Shown here: positions 34,544-43,210 of the stretch, piece after piece | How the letters are laid out: each line of letters starts with the position of its first letter | Position numbering within the stretch: the first letter of the stretch is position 1 | Assembly (NCBI GenBank): GCA_029261155.1 | Contig: JAJDBW010000014.1 | Coordinates: 1-51,504 of the forward strand | Origin: Nitrospirota bacterium | GTDB lineage: Bacteria; Nitrospirota; Nitrospiria; SBBL01; JAADHI01 | DNA: 51,504 nt | Direction of reading: 5' to 3' | Translations under genes and position numbers: made by a program | The notes under the pieces: model-generated | The model's database searches: none | What the model was told of the DNA's origin: nothing | Seen by the model: the letters and a program-made list of their open reading frames with translations, nothing else

Positions 34544-35377
34544 TCATTCTATCTCCTCAATAAATTGCATCATTGCCTGATAATACGCTTGTCCCCCAAT
34601 TATATAGGAATCGTTGTGACCGGCATTGGTTATAGTATAAAACCGTTTGGGTTCGTTGGCGGCCTCAAATACGCTTTGGCCCTGCCGGTAAGGCACCACC
34701 GCGTCTCGGTCACCGTGCAGGATGAGAAGAGGTAAATGAACCTTTCGGATTTTTGATAGGTTATCGTATTGGATTTTAAGCAATCTACTGGGAAACCAGG
34801 GAAAAGATTCCTTCGCCATCGCCTTAACAGAGGCAAAAGGCGCTTCGAGGATGAGGCCGCCAAACTCGATTTCCGTCGCAAGATCGACCGCGACTGCGGC
34901 CCCAAGCGAACGCCCAAATACAAGCACTTTTCGCGGATCAACGTCAGGCCGACCCATGAGATAATCGTAGGCCGCACGCGCATCGCGGCGGGTGCCCTCT
35001 TCCGATATTTCGCCCTCGCTCTTTCCGTAGCCCCGATAATCGATGATGAGAATATTTATTTTGAGATTGCGATGCAATCGGGAAAGAAGATCCACCCGAT
35101 TGCCGATGTTTCCGGCATTTCCGTGAAACCAGAGCAGCGTTTTACGACTTCCATCGAAAGGCACGTACCAGCCATGAATTCGAACCCCATCTTCCGTGGT
35201 AAGTGTGAGATCCTCAAAAGAAAGGCCGATGTCCTCAGGTGTGGCAAGGAGGTTTTTTTCGGGAAAATAGAGAAAGGCTTTTTCCATCGAACAAGCACTT
35301 AGAATAAAAGAAGCAAGCAGAAAAAAAATAAGCGCAAGAGAAGGAAGATCGTAGAGGAGGAGCCGATTCAATCGCAT
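34544..35377 (-). CDS. lipoprotein alpha/beta hydrolase (BEM46/S33-like)
   Basis: A 277-residue hydrolase tethered by a lipobox (ILSAC, Cys29) after a hydrophobic helix. Fold landmarks: FHGNAGNIGNR oxyanion region (about 84-94), nucleophile elbow GRSLG with Ser157, acid Asp223/225 in HGDRDAVVP and His254 in NAGHND. This matches BEM46-like membrane-bound serine hydrolases of unknown substrate. It lies 22 bases upstream of the hybrid kinase and 76 bases after the second MoeB-like gene, all leftward. It may therefore be the last passenger of the sulfur operon. Confidence 0.88.
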   Translation of the reverse strand: MRLNRLLLYDLPSLALIFFLLASFILSACSMEKAFLYFPEKNLLATPEDIGLSFEDLTLTTEDGVRIHGWYVPFDGSRKTLLWFHGNAGNIGNRVDLLSRLHRNLKINILIIDYRGYGKSEGEISEEGTRRDARAAYDYLMGRPDVDPRKVLVFGRSLGAAVAVDLATEIEFGGLILEAPFASVKAMAKESFPWFPSRLLKIQYDNLSKIRKVHLPLLILHGDRDAVVPYRQGQSVFEAANEPKRFYTITNAGHNDSYIIGGQAYYQAMMQFIEEIE

Positions 35378-35453
35378 CGGTCGCCTGAAGGTTTCGCGTT
35401 GCAGGCGATTCGCCTTGCAATCATTGTTAAACCTGTCGCAAAGCGCTCCCGGT

Positions 35454-36278
35454 TTAGTCGTTTACCGGAAGTCCACAGGAAATTTCGTAGTCGAGCAATT
35501 CGGTGATGCTCGGGTTCGGACCACAGAGGAGACACTTGGGGTTTTTGGGAACTTTCACATTTTGGAAGCGCATCTCCAAGGCATCGTAAATCAATAGACG
35601 TCCGGCCATAGACTCGCCAATCCCAAGGATTTCTTTGAGGGCCTCGGCGGCCTGCAGAATGCCGATGGTTCCCGCCAGCACGCCCAACACGCCTGCTTCT
35701 TGACAACTGGGCACCAGGCCCGGCGGCGGGGGTTCGGGATACAGGCAGCGGTAACAGGGCTTCGGTCCGTCGTCCGTGTGGTGCGGTTTTAATGTGGTCA
35801 GTTGACCCTCAAAACGAAAGATACTGCCGGAAATCAAAGTCTTCTTTTGAAAAAAAGCGGCGTCGTTGACTAAGAAGCGCGTGGCGAAATTGTCGGAGCC
35901 ATCGAGAATGATGTCGTAGTCCTTGATCGTGTCCATGATATTTCCGGAGTTCAGACGTCCAGTATAAGCATTTACTTTTACATCAGGATTCATCTTTGCA
36001 ATGGTCTCTTGCGCCGATTCGACCTTTGGACGATTAACCGTTTGCGTACTGTGAATGATTTGCCGTTGCAGGTTAGACAAATCAACCTGGTCATCATCGA
36101 TAATCCCCAGCGTGCCGACGCCCGCCGAGGCCAAGTACAGGATGGCGGGTGAACCCAGGCCACCTGCGCCAATGAGAAAGACCTTCGCCTCCGCAATCTT
36201 TTTTTGGCCCTTGCCGCCCACTTCCTTCAGGAGGATCTGGCGGCTATAACGCTGGAGCTGTTCTTCGGTGAATGACAT
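35454..36278 (-). CDS. MoeB/ThiF-family E1-like sulfur-carrier adenylyltransferase (second copy)
   Basis: A 274-residue E1-like enzyme that should adenylate the C-terminal glycine of a ubiquitin-like sulfur carrier. The ATP site IGAGGLGSP is at about 36-44, followed by DDDQVDLSNLQRQ and DGSDNFATRFL. The zinc ligands are Cys175/Cys178 and Cys249/Cys252, and the catalytic cysteine is Cys192 (PSCQEAGVLG). No rhodanese domain is fused, so another sulfur donor is needed. It is closely similar to the copy at 38130-38975, indicating duplication within the operon. It probably serves the CysO-like carrier or the ThiS domain of the cysteine synthase; which copy serves which is unknown. Confidence 0.92.
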   Translation of the reverse strand: MSFTEEQLQRYSRQILLKEVGGKGQKKIAEAKVFLIGAGGLGSPAILYLASAGVGTLGIIDDDQVDLSNLQRQIIHSTQTVNRPKVESAQETIAKMNPDVKVNAYTGRLNSGNIMDTIKDYDIILDGSDNFATRFLVNDAAFFQKKTLISGSIFRFEGQLTTLKPHHTDDGPKPCYRCLYPEPPPPGLVPSCQEAGVLGVLAGTIGILQAAEALKEILGIGESMAGRLLIYDALEMRFQNVKVPKNPKCLLCGPNPSITELLDYEISCGLPVND

Positions 36279-36315
36279 GATTTTCCTATTGGTTTTCGCG
36301 AATGCCTTGACGCCT

Positions 36316-36555
36316 TTATTCGATAATATTACGTTCGATGGGATCGACCTTCACGCCGCGCTGCTTCATCCATTGCACGGCCTCTTCGATCACCGAGACG
36401 TCCCCGGTCAGTTCAAGATCGACCCAGCCCGTCTTTTCATTGACATCCGCTCGGCGGACATTCGTGACAATTTGATATTTCTTCCCCACTTCATAAATGA
36501 TCGGTTCTTTGATCTTCTCTTCGGGAAATGTGATGTGTACCTTTAAATTGGCCAA
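36316..36555 (-). CDS. NIL-domain protein
   Basis: A 79-residue stand-alone NIL domain (KVHITFPEEKIKEPIIYEV, then TGWVDLELTGDVSVIEEAVQW). NIL domains occur at the C-terminus of methionine importers, where they bind methionine, and fused to ferredoxins in proteins linked to anaerobic homocysteine formation. It sits between the CysO-like carrier and the second MoeB-like enzyme, which points to sulfur amino acid metabolism. The start is a TTG at 36555 preceded by AAGGAGAG. Confidence 0.85.
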   Translation of the reverse strand: MANLKVHITFPEEKIKEPIIYEVGKKYQIVTNVRRADVNEKTGWVDLELTGDVSVIEEAVQWMKQRGVKVDPIERNIIE

Positions 36556-36607
36556 GTGCTCTCCTTCTTTTCGAGACGACCCGCTCGCGAGCCTCTGTCC
36601 AGGTTTC

Positions 36608-36877
36608 TTATCCTCCGGCTATGGCCGGAATTATAGACACCTCGTCCGAACTTTTCACCGGCGTTTGAAGTCCTTCGTGGAAACGGATATCTTCTTCGTT
36701 GATATAAATATTCACGAAACGGCGGAGGGCACCCTGCTCGTCGCACAGCCGACCTTTTATTCCCGGATAAGTGCGCTCCAAGGCCTCAATGAGGTCCGCG
36801 ACGTCCTTGCCTTCTGCAAGGACTTCCCCTTGGCCATCTGTCAGTTTTCTTAGCGGGGTGGGAATCCGTACTTTCAT
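36608..36877 (-). CDS. CysO-like ubiquitin-fold sulfur carrier ending in Gly-Gly
   Basis: An 89-residue MoaD/ThiS-superfamily protein with free C-terminal Gly88-Gly89. The segment [14 protein letters not shown] and the end IIPAIAGG strongly resemble mycobacterial CysO as I remember it. CysO's thiocarboxylate gives sulfide to CysM for cysteine synthesis. It begins inside the stop codon of threonine synthase (TAATG at 36877) and is followed by NIL and MoeB-like genes. It is therefore probably charged by one of the two MoeB-like enzymes. No Mec+-type JAMM peptidase, needed in Mycobacterium to release cysteine from CysO, is in the window. Confidence 0.9.
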   Translation of the reverse strand: MKVRIPTPLRKLTDGQGEVLAEGKDVADLIEALERTYPGIKGRLCDEQGALRRFVNIYINEEDIRFHEGLQTPVKSSDEVSIIPAIAGG

Positions 36878-38133
36878 TATCGATCTCCTTCTTCTTTCAG
36901 CGCATCGCTTTTTTTCAAGGCCTCCTGAAAACTCATGAGGCTGGGTTGAATTAGCCAGGGCGCGCCCACGGAAGGCGCAATGGCCTCCTGCGTTTTTAAG
37001 CCGTTTCCGGTAATATAGGCCACGACAGATTCGTCGCGCTTGAAGACCCCTTGTTCCGCCAGTTTTTTCAAAACGGCGATGGTCACGCCGCCAGCGGTTT
37101 CAGCAAAAATCCCTTCTTTTTGCGCCAACAGCATCATGCCTTGAACCACCGCTTCATCGCTCACCGATTCGATCAGACCGCCGCTCTCCCGCGCCACTTT
37201 AACGGCATAGAAACCGTCGGCCGGATTCCCGATGGCCAAGGACTTCGCAATGGTTTTGGGCTTGACCGGTTTAATAAAATCACGTTTTTCTTTAAAGGCC
37301 TCGGCCACGGGCGAGCAGCCTTCCGCCTGGGCGCCGTGGATCTTCGTGACCACAGGCCCCACAAGGCCGAGGCTTTCAAACTCGTGAAAGCCTTTGTAGA
37401 TTTTTGTCAAAAGGGAGCCCGAGGCGATGGGCACCACCACGTGGTCCGGCGCTTGCCAATCAAGATATTCCATCGTTTCGTAGGCCAGCGTTTTGGAGCC
37501 TTCCGAATAATAGGGGCGGATATTAATGTTCACAAAGGCCCAGGGATACTCGCCCGCCACCTCGCTGCACAAGCGGTTGACATCGTCATAGTTGCCTTCG
37601 ACGGCCACCACATTGGGCTTGTAAACCAAGTTGCCCAGGATTTTTCCCGCCTCTAAATCGGAGGGAATGAACACAAAACAACGCAGGCCCGATTCGGCGG
37701 CATGGGCCGAAACGGAATTGGCGAGGTTTCCGGTGGAGGCGCAGGCCACGGTATCGAAACCCAATTCCTTCGCCCGCGTCAGGGCCACGGCGACCACACG
37801 ATCTTTAAAGGAAAGCGTGAGGCAATTGACCGTGTCGTTCTTTAAGTAAAGGCGATCGAGGCCCAAGATCCGGCCCAAATTTTTCGCATGAATCATCGGG
37901 GTAAAGCCCGCATTCAGTCCGGCTGTGGGCTCGCCTTCGATGGGCAATAAATCTTTGTAACGCCAGAGGCTCTTGGGACCCTGTTGAATTTTTTCCTTAG
38001 AGATAACGGAGCGAATCGCATCGTAGTTGTACGCCACCTCCAAAGGGCCGAAACAGAATTCGCAGACATGAATCGCCTCGGCGGGGTAGGCCTTTTTACA
38101 TTCCTTACAAACCAGGCCTTTCATCTTATTCAT
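36877..38133 (-). CDS. thrC: threonine synthase (PLP-dependent)
   Basis: The start at 38133 ([14 protein letters not shown]) overlaps the preceding MoeB-like gene by four bases and gives 418 residues; a longer in-frame start at 38247 would lie inside that gene. There is an N-terminal zinc-ribbon-like part (Cys9, Cys12, Cys24, Cys27). The PLP lysine is Lys110 (LSFKDR), followed by [18 protein letters not shown] and a C-terminal ITGNGLKT. Threonine synthase converts O-phosphohomoserine to threonine. Its place between sulfur-carrier genes, overlapping both, raises the possibility that this homologue uses a sulfur nucleophile instead of water, to make homocysteine. That is speculation. Confidence 0.88.
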   Translation of the reverse strand: MNKMKGLVCKECKKAYPAEAIHVCEFCFGPLEVAYNYDAIRSVISKEKIQQGPKSLWRYKDLLPIEGEPTAGLNAGFTPMIHAKNLGRILGLDRLYLKNDTVNCLTLSFKDRVVAVALTRAKELGFDTVACASTGNLANSVSAHAAESGLRCFVFIPSDLEAGKILGNLVYKPNVVAVEGNYDDVNRLCSEVAGEYPWAFVNINIRPYYSEGSKTLAYETMEYLDWQAPDHVVVPIASGSLLTKIYKGFHEFESLGLVGPVVTKIHGAQAEGCSPVAEAFKEKRDFIKPVKPKTIAKSLAIGNPADGFYAVKVARESGGLIESVSDEAVVQGMMLLAQKEGIFAETAGGVTIAVLKKLAEQGVFKRDESVVAYITGNGLKTQEAIAPSVGAPWLIQPSLMSFQEALKKSDALKEEGDR

Positions 38134-38975
38134 GGCGTGCCATCCCCTTTCGCTGCCGCAACCGTATCGAGATGACAAACCGGCTGTTCCGGCTGTTCCT
38201 GCATTTCCAGTTTTTCGATTGAGGGCTTCGTCCCGCAAAGCGGACAATCCGGATTACGCTGAATCTTAATCTCGCGGAATCGCGTCGTCAGCGCGCTATA
38301 GTTTAAGATGCGATTGGTCAAAAGACTGCCGATTCCCAGAATTAATTTTAGAACTTCGGTTCCTTGGAGCGTCCCGATAAAACCCGCAAGGGCACCCAAC
38401 ACGCCTGCCTCCTGGCAACTTGGCACAACACCGAGCGGCGGCGGGGCGGGGAAGACACAACGATAACAGGCCGATTCTTTGGGGACGATGGTAAAAAGTT
38501 GACCCTCGAAACGAAGAATACCACCATGCACAAGGGGCTTATTCGCAAAAAAAGCCGCATCGTTTATTAAAAATTTTGCTGGGAAATTGTCCGTACCGTC
38601 CACGATGACATCGTATTCGCCAAAAATTTGAAGCGCATTTCCCGGATTAATATATTTTTGATAAGGAATGACTTTGACATCCGGATTCAATGCCCCCACT
38701 TTATCCGTCGCTGACTTTACTTTAGATTGGCCGACATCGGCGGTGTGGTGGATAATCTGCCGCTGCAGATTGGTTAAATCAACGACATCAGCATCGGCAA
38801 TGCCAAGTGTGCCGACACCAGCCGCCGCTAAATAGAGCGCCAGCGGGGCACCAAGTCCACCTGCACCAACGATGAGCACCTTCGCGTCGCCGATCTTCTT
38901 CTGGCCTTTCCCTCCCACTTCGGAGAGGATGATATGCCTGCTATAGCGTACAAGTTGCTCTTCCGTAAAAGCCAT
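38130..38975 (-). CDS. MoeB/ThiF-family E1-like sulfur-carrier adenylyltransferase (first copy)
   Basis: A 281-residue enzyme with ATP loop VGAGGLGAP (36-44), DADVVDLTNLQRQ, zinc pairs Cys170/Cys173 and Cys244/Cys247, and catalytic Cys187 in PSCQEAGVLG. It starts 13 bases after the stop of the ThiS-CysK fusion and overlaps thrC by four bases. It is a near-parallel copy of the gene at 35454-36278, with a different Gln/Glu-rich C-terminal tail (about 255-281). It should activate carrier C-termini as acyl-adenylates before sulfur transfer. No rhodanese domain is present. Confidence 0.92.
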   Translation of the reverse strand: MAFTEEQLVRYSRHIILSEVGGKGQKKIGDAKVLIVGAGGLGAPLALYLAAAGVGTLGIADADVVDLTNLQRQIIHHTADVGQSKVKSATDKVGALNPDVKVIPYQKYINPGNALQIFGEYDVIVDGTDNFPAKFLINDAAFFANKPLVHGGILRFEGQLFTIVPKESACYRCVFPAPPPLGVVPSCQEAGVLGALAGFIGTLQGTEVLKLILGIGSLLTNRILNYSALTTRFREIKIQRNPDCPLCGTKPSIEKLEMQEQPEQPVCHLDTVAAAKGDGTP

Positions 38976-38988
38976 CGTTCCCTACTTT

Positions 38989-40128
38989 TTAGATGTTGAA
39001 ATATTTTTCGATGCTGATGTAACGCTCGCCCGTATCGGGCAAGATCGTGACGACGGTTTTATCTTTGCCCAATTCCTGCGCCACCTGCTTTGCCGCCCAG
39101 GCGTTTGCACCCGAAGAAATCCCCACGAGAAGACCTTCCTCTCGCGCTAAAGCCTTCGCAGATTTATAAGCCTCATCATCCGTTACAACAATTACGCGGT
39201 CGATGATGCTTCGGTTTAAAATATCCGGAATAAAACCGGCGCCAATCCCCTGAATTTTGTGCGGACCTGGATCTCCCCCTGAAAGGACCGCACACGTGGA
39301 CGGTTCGACGGCAATAATCTGTACTTTGGGGTTTTTGGCCTTTAAGACCTCTCCAACGCCGGTAATCGTACCCCCCGTCCCCACACCTGCGACAAAAGCA
39401 TCAACCGGCGCATCCAAGGCTTCCAATATTTCCGGACCCGTCGTTTGGCGATGGACTTCAGGATTGGCCGGATTGGAAAACTGTCCCGGCATGTAATAAT
39501 TCGAATTTTGCGAGATAATATTTTCCGCCTCTTTAATCGCCCCTCGCATGCCCTCCCAGGCCGGAGTTAGTACCAGTTGCGCCCCATAGGAAGAAAGCAG
39601 GCTTGCGCGCTCCAAACTCATCGATTCGGGCATCACCAAGATCAATTTATACTTTCTGACTGCCGCAACGAGGGCCAAGCCAATCCCCGTGTTACCACTC
39701 GTGGGTTCAACAATGGTCATTCCCGGTTTCAATCGGCCAGAGGCCTCAGCCGCCTCGATCATGCTGACGCAGATACGGTCTTTGACGCTGCCTCCCGGAT
39801 TAAAATACTCGACCTTCGCAAAAATACGGGCCGCTGGGGGCTTCGAGAAATATTTAATCTCGATCAGTGGCGTCTTCCCAATTAAGGTTGTAATATCGGA
39901 AGCATGCTTGGTCACCGATGTTTTGCCCTTCGCTCCGCCGCCCATAAAATAGATCAGCTCCAATTCATCGCCTTCCTGAAGAGGCGTTTGATCGAGATGG
40001 GCGCGATCCACCATTTTGCCGTTTAATTCGATCGTCACCATTCGCGGTTCAATGCTTTTCGACTTGAGCAGATCGATCAGTTTGGCTTCTTCAATGTCTT
40101 GATTTTTACCGTTAATTTTTAGGCGCAT
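38989..40128 (-). CDS. ThiS-like domain fused to CysK-type cysteine synthase
   Basis: One uninterrupted 379-residue frame. Residues 1-65 are a ThiS-type ubiquitin fold (TIELNGKMVDRAHLDQTPL, DELELIYFMGGG) with the glycine triplet at 63-65. A short linker leads to a complete fold-type II cysteine synthase from about 80: PLP Lys116 (NPGGSVKDR), TSGNTG loop, QTTGPEI, GTGGTITG and SSGANAWAA. The CysK-like residues are conserved, so it should use O-acetylserine. In normal ThiS the GG is C-terminal and is charged with sulfur. Here it is internal, so either proteolysis frees it or the domain is a docking module. Overall this is consistent with carrier-dependent cysteine synthesis. Its strong promoter lies at 40169-40198. 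Confidence 0.9.
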   Translation of the reverse strand: MRLKINGKNQDIEEAKLIDLLKSKSIEPRMVTIELNGKMVDRAHLDQTPLQEGDELELIYFMGGGAKGKTSVTKHASDITTLIGKTPLIEIKYFSKPPAARIFAKVEYFNPGGSVKDRICVSMIEAAEASGRLKPGMTIVEPTSGNTGIGLALVAAVRKYKLILVMPESMSLERASLLSSYGAQLVLTPAWEGMRGAIKEAENIISQNSNYYMPGQFSNPANPEVHRQTTGPEILEALDAPVDAFVAGVGTGGTITGVGEVLKAKNPKVQIIAVEPSTCAVLSGGDPGPHKIQGIGAGFIPDILNRSIIDRVIVVTDDEAYKSAKALAREEGLLVGISSGANAWAAKQVAQELGKDKTVVTILPDTGERYISIEKYFNI

Positions 40129-40168
40129 TGCTCTATTGCTCGCAGAAATCGTAAAACGTAAAGTCCTT

Positions 40169-40198
40169 TATTTATCAGATATATCGCGCTATTGTCAA
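40169..40198 (-). promoter_or_regulatory. sigma70-type promoter of the sulfur-transfer operon
   Basis: Leftward: perfect TTGACA (40198-40193), 18-base spacer, TAAATA (40174-40169). The predicted start is about 35 bases before the ATG at 40128. It is the only strong promoter seen ahead of the six sulfur genes, which follow with gaps of 13, -4, -1, 52 and 37 bases. Confidence 0.55.
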
Positions 40199-40306
40199 GA
40201 AAGTGGCGCATTTGTGAAATTCGTCTCTAGATCTTGAAAAAAACCTTAATTATCACCTTTTTAAAATTCGACAAAACCCTCTTTAGCCCTAAAGGCAAAG
40301 TGGATC

Positions 40307-41122
40307 TTAATCTTTGCCAAGGGCCTTGAAAAACCGGCGGATTCGAGTCGCATTGGCGCCGACATCACTCCGTCCGACACGCGAGGCGGAACGAATGTCC
40401 AGGCGGCTTCCCGTGTCCATGGGACGGATGCGGATAACGACGTCGTCCTTGAATCCGAACCACCAAGTCGTATCGGTCGCCTCAATCCGAAGAGCCTCCG
40501 GCTCGGCGGCGACAATTTCCCATTTGAGTGAATTCGCAACGGACAAGGCCTTTTCAAAGGCCACGGCAGGAGCCTCGGCCAGGAGTATCGTATCAATATC
40601 CGGATAGGCCGTCTGCTGTTGAATCGCAATTTCGAGACCGCCGTAGGCCGCGCCGTTCGGGGCCGCCTGCCGCGTGGGCAGCAAAGCCTCAAAGGAGGGT
40701 GGATCGGCCGTATCGGAGGTAATGTCGTGAATTCGCGGAACCTGCCTGGCCCGGTACAATGCCTGCGCCGGGATGCCAATCACCGCCGCGCTCAAGACCA
40801 GGGTGAATAGGTTTCGATAAAAGCCGAGCCGCCCTCGACCGGGCCGCGTCGCGATCATCCTCATGCCGGAAAGAATAAATGAGAGGATGGCGGCGTAGGC
40901 CGCCCATTTCAGGACGAGGAATCCGGTTTTAAATGACCACCACTCCCATCGGTGCCCCAAACCCGAGAGGACGGCGAAGCCCAAGGCCGCCAGACTTGTC
41001 GCGATCACAAAACGGGCGAAGATCCGATTCGGGCGCGATATCAAATCCCGCCTTTCGGGATTCCCTTCATCCCGTGCCTGAGGCCTCTCTTGCGCTTCGC
41101 CGGACATTAAGTCGTAATCCAT
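40307..41122 (-). CDS. DUF1499 membrane protein
   Basis: A 271-residue protein: two or three N-terminal membrane helices (about 35-60, 68-88, 100-120), then a DUF1499 domain (about 130-270). Its signature is DTILLAEAPAVAFEKALSVANSLKWEIVAAEP, a WFGFKDDVVIRIRP strand and SRLDIRSASRVGRSDVGANATRIRRF. The domain's function is unknown. The ATG at 41122 overlaps the DsbA-family gene by 16 bases. A second in-frame ATG at 41107 shares the TAATG junction and may be the true start, giving 266 residues. The two genes are thus translationally coupled. Confidence 0.88.
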   Translation of the reverse strand: MDYDLMSGEAQERPQARDEGNPERRDLISRPNRIFARFVIATSLAALGFAVLSGLGHRWEWWSFKTGFLVLKWAAYAAILSFILSGMRMIATRPGRGRLGFYRNLFTLVLSAAVIGIPAQALYRARQVPRIHDITSDTADPPSFEALLPTRQAAPNGAAYGGLEIAIQQQTAYPDIDTILLAEAPAVAFEKALSVANSLKWEIVAAEPEALRIEATDTTWWFGFKDDVVIRIRPMDTGSRLDIRSASRVGRSDVGANATRIRRFFKALGKD

Positions 41123-41736
41123 TCTTCAAGGCCGGGCCGCAAGGCCGTCATCGGCTGATAGCCGCGCGTCAACAGCAGCCCTCCGGAGGCCTTCTTCAAG
41201 AGCACCGTGGGAAAACCCCGCACACCCCATTCATGCGTCTGGGCAAAATGCGCCTCCGTTTTCCGGCGGACACCCTCGGATTGAAAAGCCTGTAAAAAGG
41301 CCTCCACCTCCAAACCTTGCCCTACCGCCAAGCCAGACAAGACCGGAGTTTGCGTCACATCCTGTCTTTCCGCGTAAAATGCCCTTTGCACGGCCTTAAA
41401 ATACGGAAATGCCAAGGCCGGATTCAGGCCGGAAACAGCTACCACCGCGCGGCAGGCCGGTTCCGTATCGTAGACGAAACCTTTGGGCATCGCCCCTTCG
41501 AATTGAAAGGGCTGCCCCGTCCGGCGATGGACTTCGCGCCAGTGGTGAAGGATCTCTTCGCGCAAGGCGGCATCCATGGGCTCAAGCGTCCTTGGACGCA
41601 GGCCGCCCATCAAGAGGGAAATACCCAAGCGATCCGAATATTCTTTTTGGATTGCCTCGATCACCGGACTGAAGCCCCAGCACCAAGAACACATCGGATC
41701 GGCCACGTACCAGAGAGTCGATTTTTCTGATGCCAT
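41107..41736 (-). CDS. DsbA-family thioredoxin-fold protein
   Basis: The start at 41736 (MASEKSTLWY) follows AAGGAG and yields 209 residues; a start at 41775 is less supported. The thioredoxin active site is CSWC (Cys16-Cys19) after VADPM, and the cis-Pro loop is GVRGFPTVLL (about 182-191). With DEPMCSW-like context and no signal peptide, it resembles cytoplasmic FrnE/DsbA-like proteins rather than periplasmic DsbA. The substrate is unknown. It overlaps the DUF1499 gene and diverges from thyA. Confidence 0.85.
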   Translation of the reverse strand: MASEKSTLWYVADPMCSWCWGFSPVIEAIQKEYSDRLGISLLMGGLRPRTLEPMDAALREEILHHWREVHRRTGQPFQFEGAMPKGFVYDTEPACRAVVAVSGLNPALAFPYFKAVQRAFYAERQDVTQTPVLSGLAVGQGLEVEAFLQAFQSEGVRRKTEAHFAQTHEWGVRGFPTVLLKKASGGLLLTRGYQPMTALRPGLEEWITT

Positions 41737-41778
41737 GGCTCTTTTTTCTCCTTGAAGCAGAGGACGCGCATTCATCTC

Positions 41779-41809
41779 TTGATTTTAGTCCCTCTTTCCT
41801 TCATATAAC
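41779..41809 (+). promoter_or_regulatory. weak promoter candidate for thyA-folA
   Basis: TTGATT (41779-41784) and TATAAC (41804-41809) are 19 bases apart and leave a leader of about 15 bases with GAAGG before the thyA ATG. The long spacer keeps this tentative. Confidence 0.3.
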
Positions 41810-41831
41810 AACAGTAAATTGAAGGCCACCG

Positions 41832-42647
41832 ATGAAACAGTATTTAAATCTCGTTAAAAACATCCTTGAAAACGGCGAAGAAAAAACCGACCGCACCGGT
41901 ACCGGTACGCTCTCGATCTTCGGTTGCCAAACCAAGTACGACCTCCGAGAGGGCTTTCCCTTACTCACGACAAAAAAAGTGCTCTTTTCAGCCGTCATTT
42001 ATGAATTGTTGTGGTTTTTAAGGGGAGCGACCAACATCAACGACGATTTAAAAACCCACACGCCAATCTGGAACGCCTGGGCGGATGAGACCGGCGAGCT
42101 GGGGCCGATCTACGGCTATCAATGGCGCAAGTGGGAAAAGTTTCTTTGGGACGAACAGACCCAAGCCTACCAGAAGACACAGGTCGATCAAATTCAAAAG
42201 GCCATCGAACTGATTAAGACCCAGCCCGACTCGCGCCGCATCATCGTGAGCGCCTGGAACGCAGCCGATATCGACCGCATGGCCCTGCCGCCTTGCCACG
42301 CTTTTTTTCAATTCTACGTCGTGAATGGCCGCCTCGACTGCCAACTCTACCAACGCTCGGCCGACGTCGCATTGGGCGTGCCCTTCAACATCGCCAGCTA
42401 CGCCTTACTGATGACAATGATCGCACAGGAATGCAAACTCAGGCCCGGCATCTTCGTCCACACCTTGGGCGACGCGCACATTTATACCAACCACATCGAA
42501 GGCTTAAAAACGCAATTGCAAAGAACACCCAAGGCCCTACCGGAAATCAAGATTGCCGACAAGCCTGCATTGGCGCTCACCTTCAACGACATCGAACTCT
42601 GCAATTACCAACACCACCCCTTTATTAAATTTCCCATTTCGGTTTGA
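41832..42647 (+). CDS. thyA: thymidylate synthase
   Basis: ThyA methylates dUMP to dTMP using methylenetetrahydrofolate, producing dihydrofolate. The 271-residue protein has the dUMP-binding arginine region ([15 protein letters not shown]), [11 protein letters not shown], the catalytic cysteine in [12 protein letters not shown] and [17 protein letters not shown] with DAHIYTNH. It is slightly longer than the 264-residue E. coli enzyme because of an insertion near residues 100-120 (around [11 protein letters not shown]). It overlaps folA by four bases, the classical pairing that recycles dihydrofolate. Confidence 0.97.
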   Translation: MKQYLNLVKNILENGEEKTDRTGTGTLSIFGCQTKYDLREGFPLLTTKKVLFSAVIYELLWFLRGATNINDDLKTHTPIWNAWADETGELGPIYGYQWRKWEKFLWDEQTQAYQKTQVDQIQKAIELIKTQPDSRRIIVSAWNAADIDRMALPPCHAFFQFYVVNGRLDCQLYQRSADVALGVPFNIASYALLMTMIAQECKLRPGIFVHTLGDAHIYTNHIEGLKTQLQRTPKALPEIKIADKPALALTFNDIELCNYQHHPFIKFPISV

Positions 42648-43192
42648 GCGTGCGGTGGTTTTCAATCATCGTCGCGATGGATGAAAAACGCGGCATTGGA
42701 AAAGAAGGGACGCTGCCTTGGCATCTGCCAGGAGACTTAAAACATTTTAAAACCCTAACCACGACGACGGATGATCCCAAGAAGCAAAATGCCCTAATCA
42801 TGGGGCGAAAGACTTGGGACTCGATTCCGGAAAAATTCCGCCCCCTGCCTGATCGGCTTAATGTGGTATTGAGCAAAAACAAAACGCAATCGATGGCGCA
42901 AGACATGATCTCCGCCAGAAGCTTTGAAGAGGCTTTCGCCGCCCTAGAAACCCCAGAACAGAAAGATTTAGTCGATAAAATTTTTGTGATCGGTGGTGCT
43001 CAAATTTTTAAAATCGCCTTAGCCTCTCCGAGCTGCGAAGCATTGTACCTTACGCATATACAATCAACTTACGCTTGCGATACTTTTTTCCCTGACTTCG
43101 AATCCCAATACGAGTCCGTTGAATCTTCAACCGAGTTTGATGAAAATGGCACACGCTATTTTTTTAGCCTATACAAGCGGCATCGATTTTAA
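42644..43192 (+). CDS. folA: dihydrofolate reductase
   Basis: A 182-residue DHFR that reduces the dihydrofolate made by ThyA. Landmarks: [24 protein letters not shown] (active-site loop with Trp and Asp-type acid), [25 protein letters not shown] and the NADPH glycine pair [14 protein letters not shown]. The start is a TTG at 42644 that overlaps the thyA TGA (TTGA); a GTG at 42650 is possible. It is about 20 residues longer than minimal DHFRs, with the extra length before the last strands. Confidence 0.95.
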   Translation: MSVRWFSIIVAMDEKRGIGKEGTLPWHLPGDLKHFKTLTTTTDDPKKQNALIMGRKTWDSIPEKFRPLPDRLNVVLSKNKTQSMAQDMISARSFEEAFAALETPEQKDLVDKIFVIGGAQIFKIALASPSCEALYLTHIQSTYACDTFFPDFESQYESVESSTEFDENGTRYFFSLYKRHRF

Positions 43193-43210
43193 TAACCCAA
43201 TTTAAATGGC

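Noticed and set aside
40261-40779. 172-codon minus-strand frame rich in Arg and Pro
   Set aside because: It is an alternative frame of the DUF1499 gene, which has clear membrane helices and the domain signature in its own frame.
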